This document shows, in pieces, positions 5,645 through 6,541 of a DNA stretch of 6,541 bases. The notes beneath the pieces were generated by a model. The model was not told the DNA's origin. It saw only the letters and a list, made by a program, of their open reading frames with translations, and did no database searches. The first letter of the stretch is position 1; every line of letters begins with the position of its first letter. Location: the NCBI GenBank assembly GCA_023441845.1, contig JAEZNF010000605.1, positions 1-6,541 of the forward strand, written 5' to 3'. The position numbers and the translations under genes are program-made. Source of the DNA: Bacillota bacterium. Lineage in GTDB: Bacteria > Bacillota > Clostridia > Acetivibrionales > DSM-2933.

Positions 5645-6541
5645 ATGGACGGCACAGTACTTGTAATGGATTATTCCGGCTTTGAAATTAAAAAAATCAA
5701 ATATATATTGTCAAGCATCGGGAATTTCGATTTTATTGAAATTTCCGATGTCAACAGGTTTTATTCTTCTTTTAACGAATTGAGCAATCTTACGTTGATT
5801 ATTATGGATTTAGCCTTCCCCACCGAAAAGGAAGGCTTTTCCTTATTGGCATCAATTAGAAACTCATCTCATTTAAAAGATACCCCGGTTATTATAACAT
5901 CAAAATCGGATAACGTTGAATACCGAAATGCTGCTTTAAAGCTTCTGGCAAATGACTATATTCAGAAACCTTATAAGCCCTCACGCCTTGAAAGTTCCGT
6001 GCGCAGCATAATAAAAATAGAAAAACGTTTTTCATATCCGGTCGATGAGTCCGCCAAAATAATCATGTCTTTTGAAGAGTATTTCGCAAAAGAGCTCAAC
6101 ATGGCAAAGCGTACCAGGCGATGCCTGTCAATTATACTTATAACACTGATTAAACCGAAAGAGGAAAAGCTCAAAAACATTGAAAATATTACCGAAATAA
6201 TGGACAAGGCATATTCCATTGCCATAGATAAGGTAAAGAAGTCACTTCGTGTTACCGATTACGCCGTCCTTAACAATAAAGATATTATCGTAGTTTTACC
6301 CAATACAGACCCTTCAGGAGCACTGGTCGTAAACGAAAAAATCAGTCTCTATATAGACGTAGGCCTTAACAGCATTGATATAAAGTTTGATGATTTCTTT
6401 TTCTCAACTTGCGTAACGTATCCCGAGGACGGCAGCGACTTCCAGTCCCTCATGGAACGAGCAATTAAGAGCGTTACCGAAAAAGAAATGCTCGAAAAAT
6501 TCACAAATATACTTGACGAAACCAAGGTATATGCCCGCAGC
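5645..6541 (+). CDS. Response-regulator receiver fused to a degenerate GGDEF-like domain (partial, runs off right edge)
   Basis: The frame is open for 299 codons to the window end with no stop. Residues 1-123 look like a CheY-type receiver: VLVMDYS (5-11) with acidic Asp9, the likely phospho-acceptor Asp55 after LIIM, Thr85 in VIITS (82-86), and the conserved lysine 108 in DYIQKPY (104-110). The usual paired acidic residues near the N-terminus are reduced to one. Residues about 140-285 follow the layout of a GGDEF domain: helix EEYFAKELNMAKR, strand LSIILITLI, then RVTDYAVLNNKDIIVVLPNT (202-221). Here NNKDI stands where GGDEF would be, and the usual D.LTGL.NR start is absent, so diguanylate cyclase activity is unlikely. 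It may act as a phosphorylation-dependent adaptor or sensor; the partner is unknown. ATG 5645 has a weak AGGATGG site (5633-5639); in-frame ATG 5636 is possible but lacks a spaced site. Confidence 0.85.
   Translation, partial: MDGTVLVMDYSGFEIKKIKYILSSIGNFDFIEISDVNRFYSSFNELSNLTLIIMDLAFPTEKEGFSLLASIRNSSHLKDTPVIITSKSDNVEYRNAALKLLANDYIQKPYKPSRLESSVRSIIKIEKRFSYPVDESAKIIMSFEEYFAKELNMAKRTRRCLSIILITLIKPKEEKLKNIENITEIMDKAYSIAIDKVKKSLRVTDYAVLNNKDIIVVLPNTDPSGALVVNEKISLYIDVGLNSIDIKFDDFFFSTCVTYPEDGSDFQSLMERAIKSVTEKEMLEKFTNILDETKVYARS

Noticed and set aside
5971..6225. 84-codon leftward frame opposite the receiver/GGDEF-like gene
   Set aside because: The opposite strand gives a coherent two-domain protein; this frame shows no recognisable features.

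Overview
The window looks like a chromosomal stretch from a low-GC, Gram-positive, probably anaerobic Firmicute of the class Clostridia. This rests on strong purine-rich Shine-Dalgarno sites (AGGAGG type), AT-rich intergenic DNA with sigma-A-like promoters, a pyruvate kinase with the extra C-terminal PEP-utilising domain typical of Bacilli and Clostridia, and a cysteine-lipidated cyclophilin. Species cannot be fixed from the sequence alone. A cellulolytic cluster III clostridium is only a guess.

Layout. The left edge (1-127) holds the possible tail of an unidentified rightward gene and a near-consensus promoter that overlaps it. A strong bidirectional terminator (128-163) follows. Next comes a leftward three-gene unit, read from right to left: a secreted cyclophilin-type peptidyl-prolyl isomerase lipoprotein (3416-2724), ammonia-dependent asparagine synthetase asnA (2683-1670) and asparaginyl-tRNA synthetase asnS (1566-172). 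It appears to have one promoter just upstream of the isomerase (3453-3481) and ends at the 128-163 terminator. A 378-bp divergent intergenic region (3417-3794) separates it from rightward pyruvate kinase (pyk, 3795-5546). After a 98-bp gap with its own likely promoter, a rightward signalling gene (5645 to beyond the right edge) encodes a receiver domain joined to a degenerate GGDEF-like domain.

Function. AsnA makes asparagine from aspartate and ammonia, and AsnS charges it onto tRNA(Asn), so the leftward unit couples synthesis to use. The catalytic domains of both belong to the class II aminoacyl-tRNA synthetase fold. Pyruvate kinase performs the ATP-yielding last step of glycolysis. The isomerase lipoprotein has no obvious link to asparagine and may be co-transcribed only by position.

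The most interesting parts are (i) the pyk leader, which has an intrinsic terminator about 145 nt before the start codon and then a segment able to fold as a pseudoknot, with mutually exclusive pairings between the two, suggesting an unrecognised attenuator or regulatory RNA; and (ii) the receiver/pseudo-GGDEF gene at the right edge. Nothing here indicates a mobile element, CRISPR array, phage or defence system. Most of the window is ordinary housekeeping DNA.
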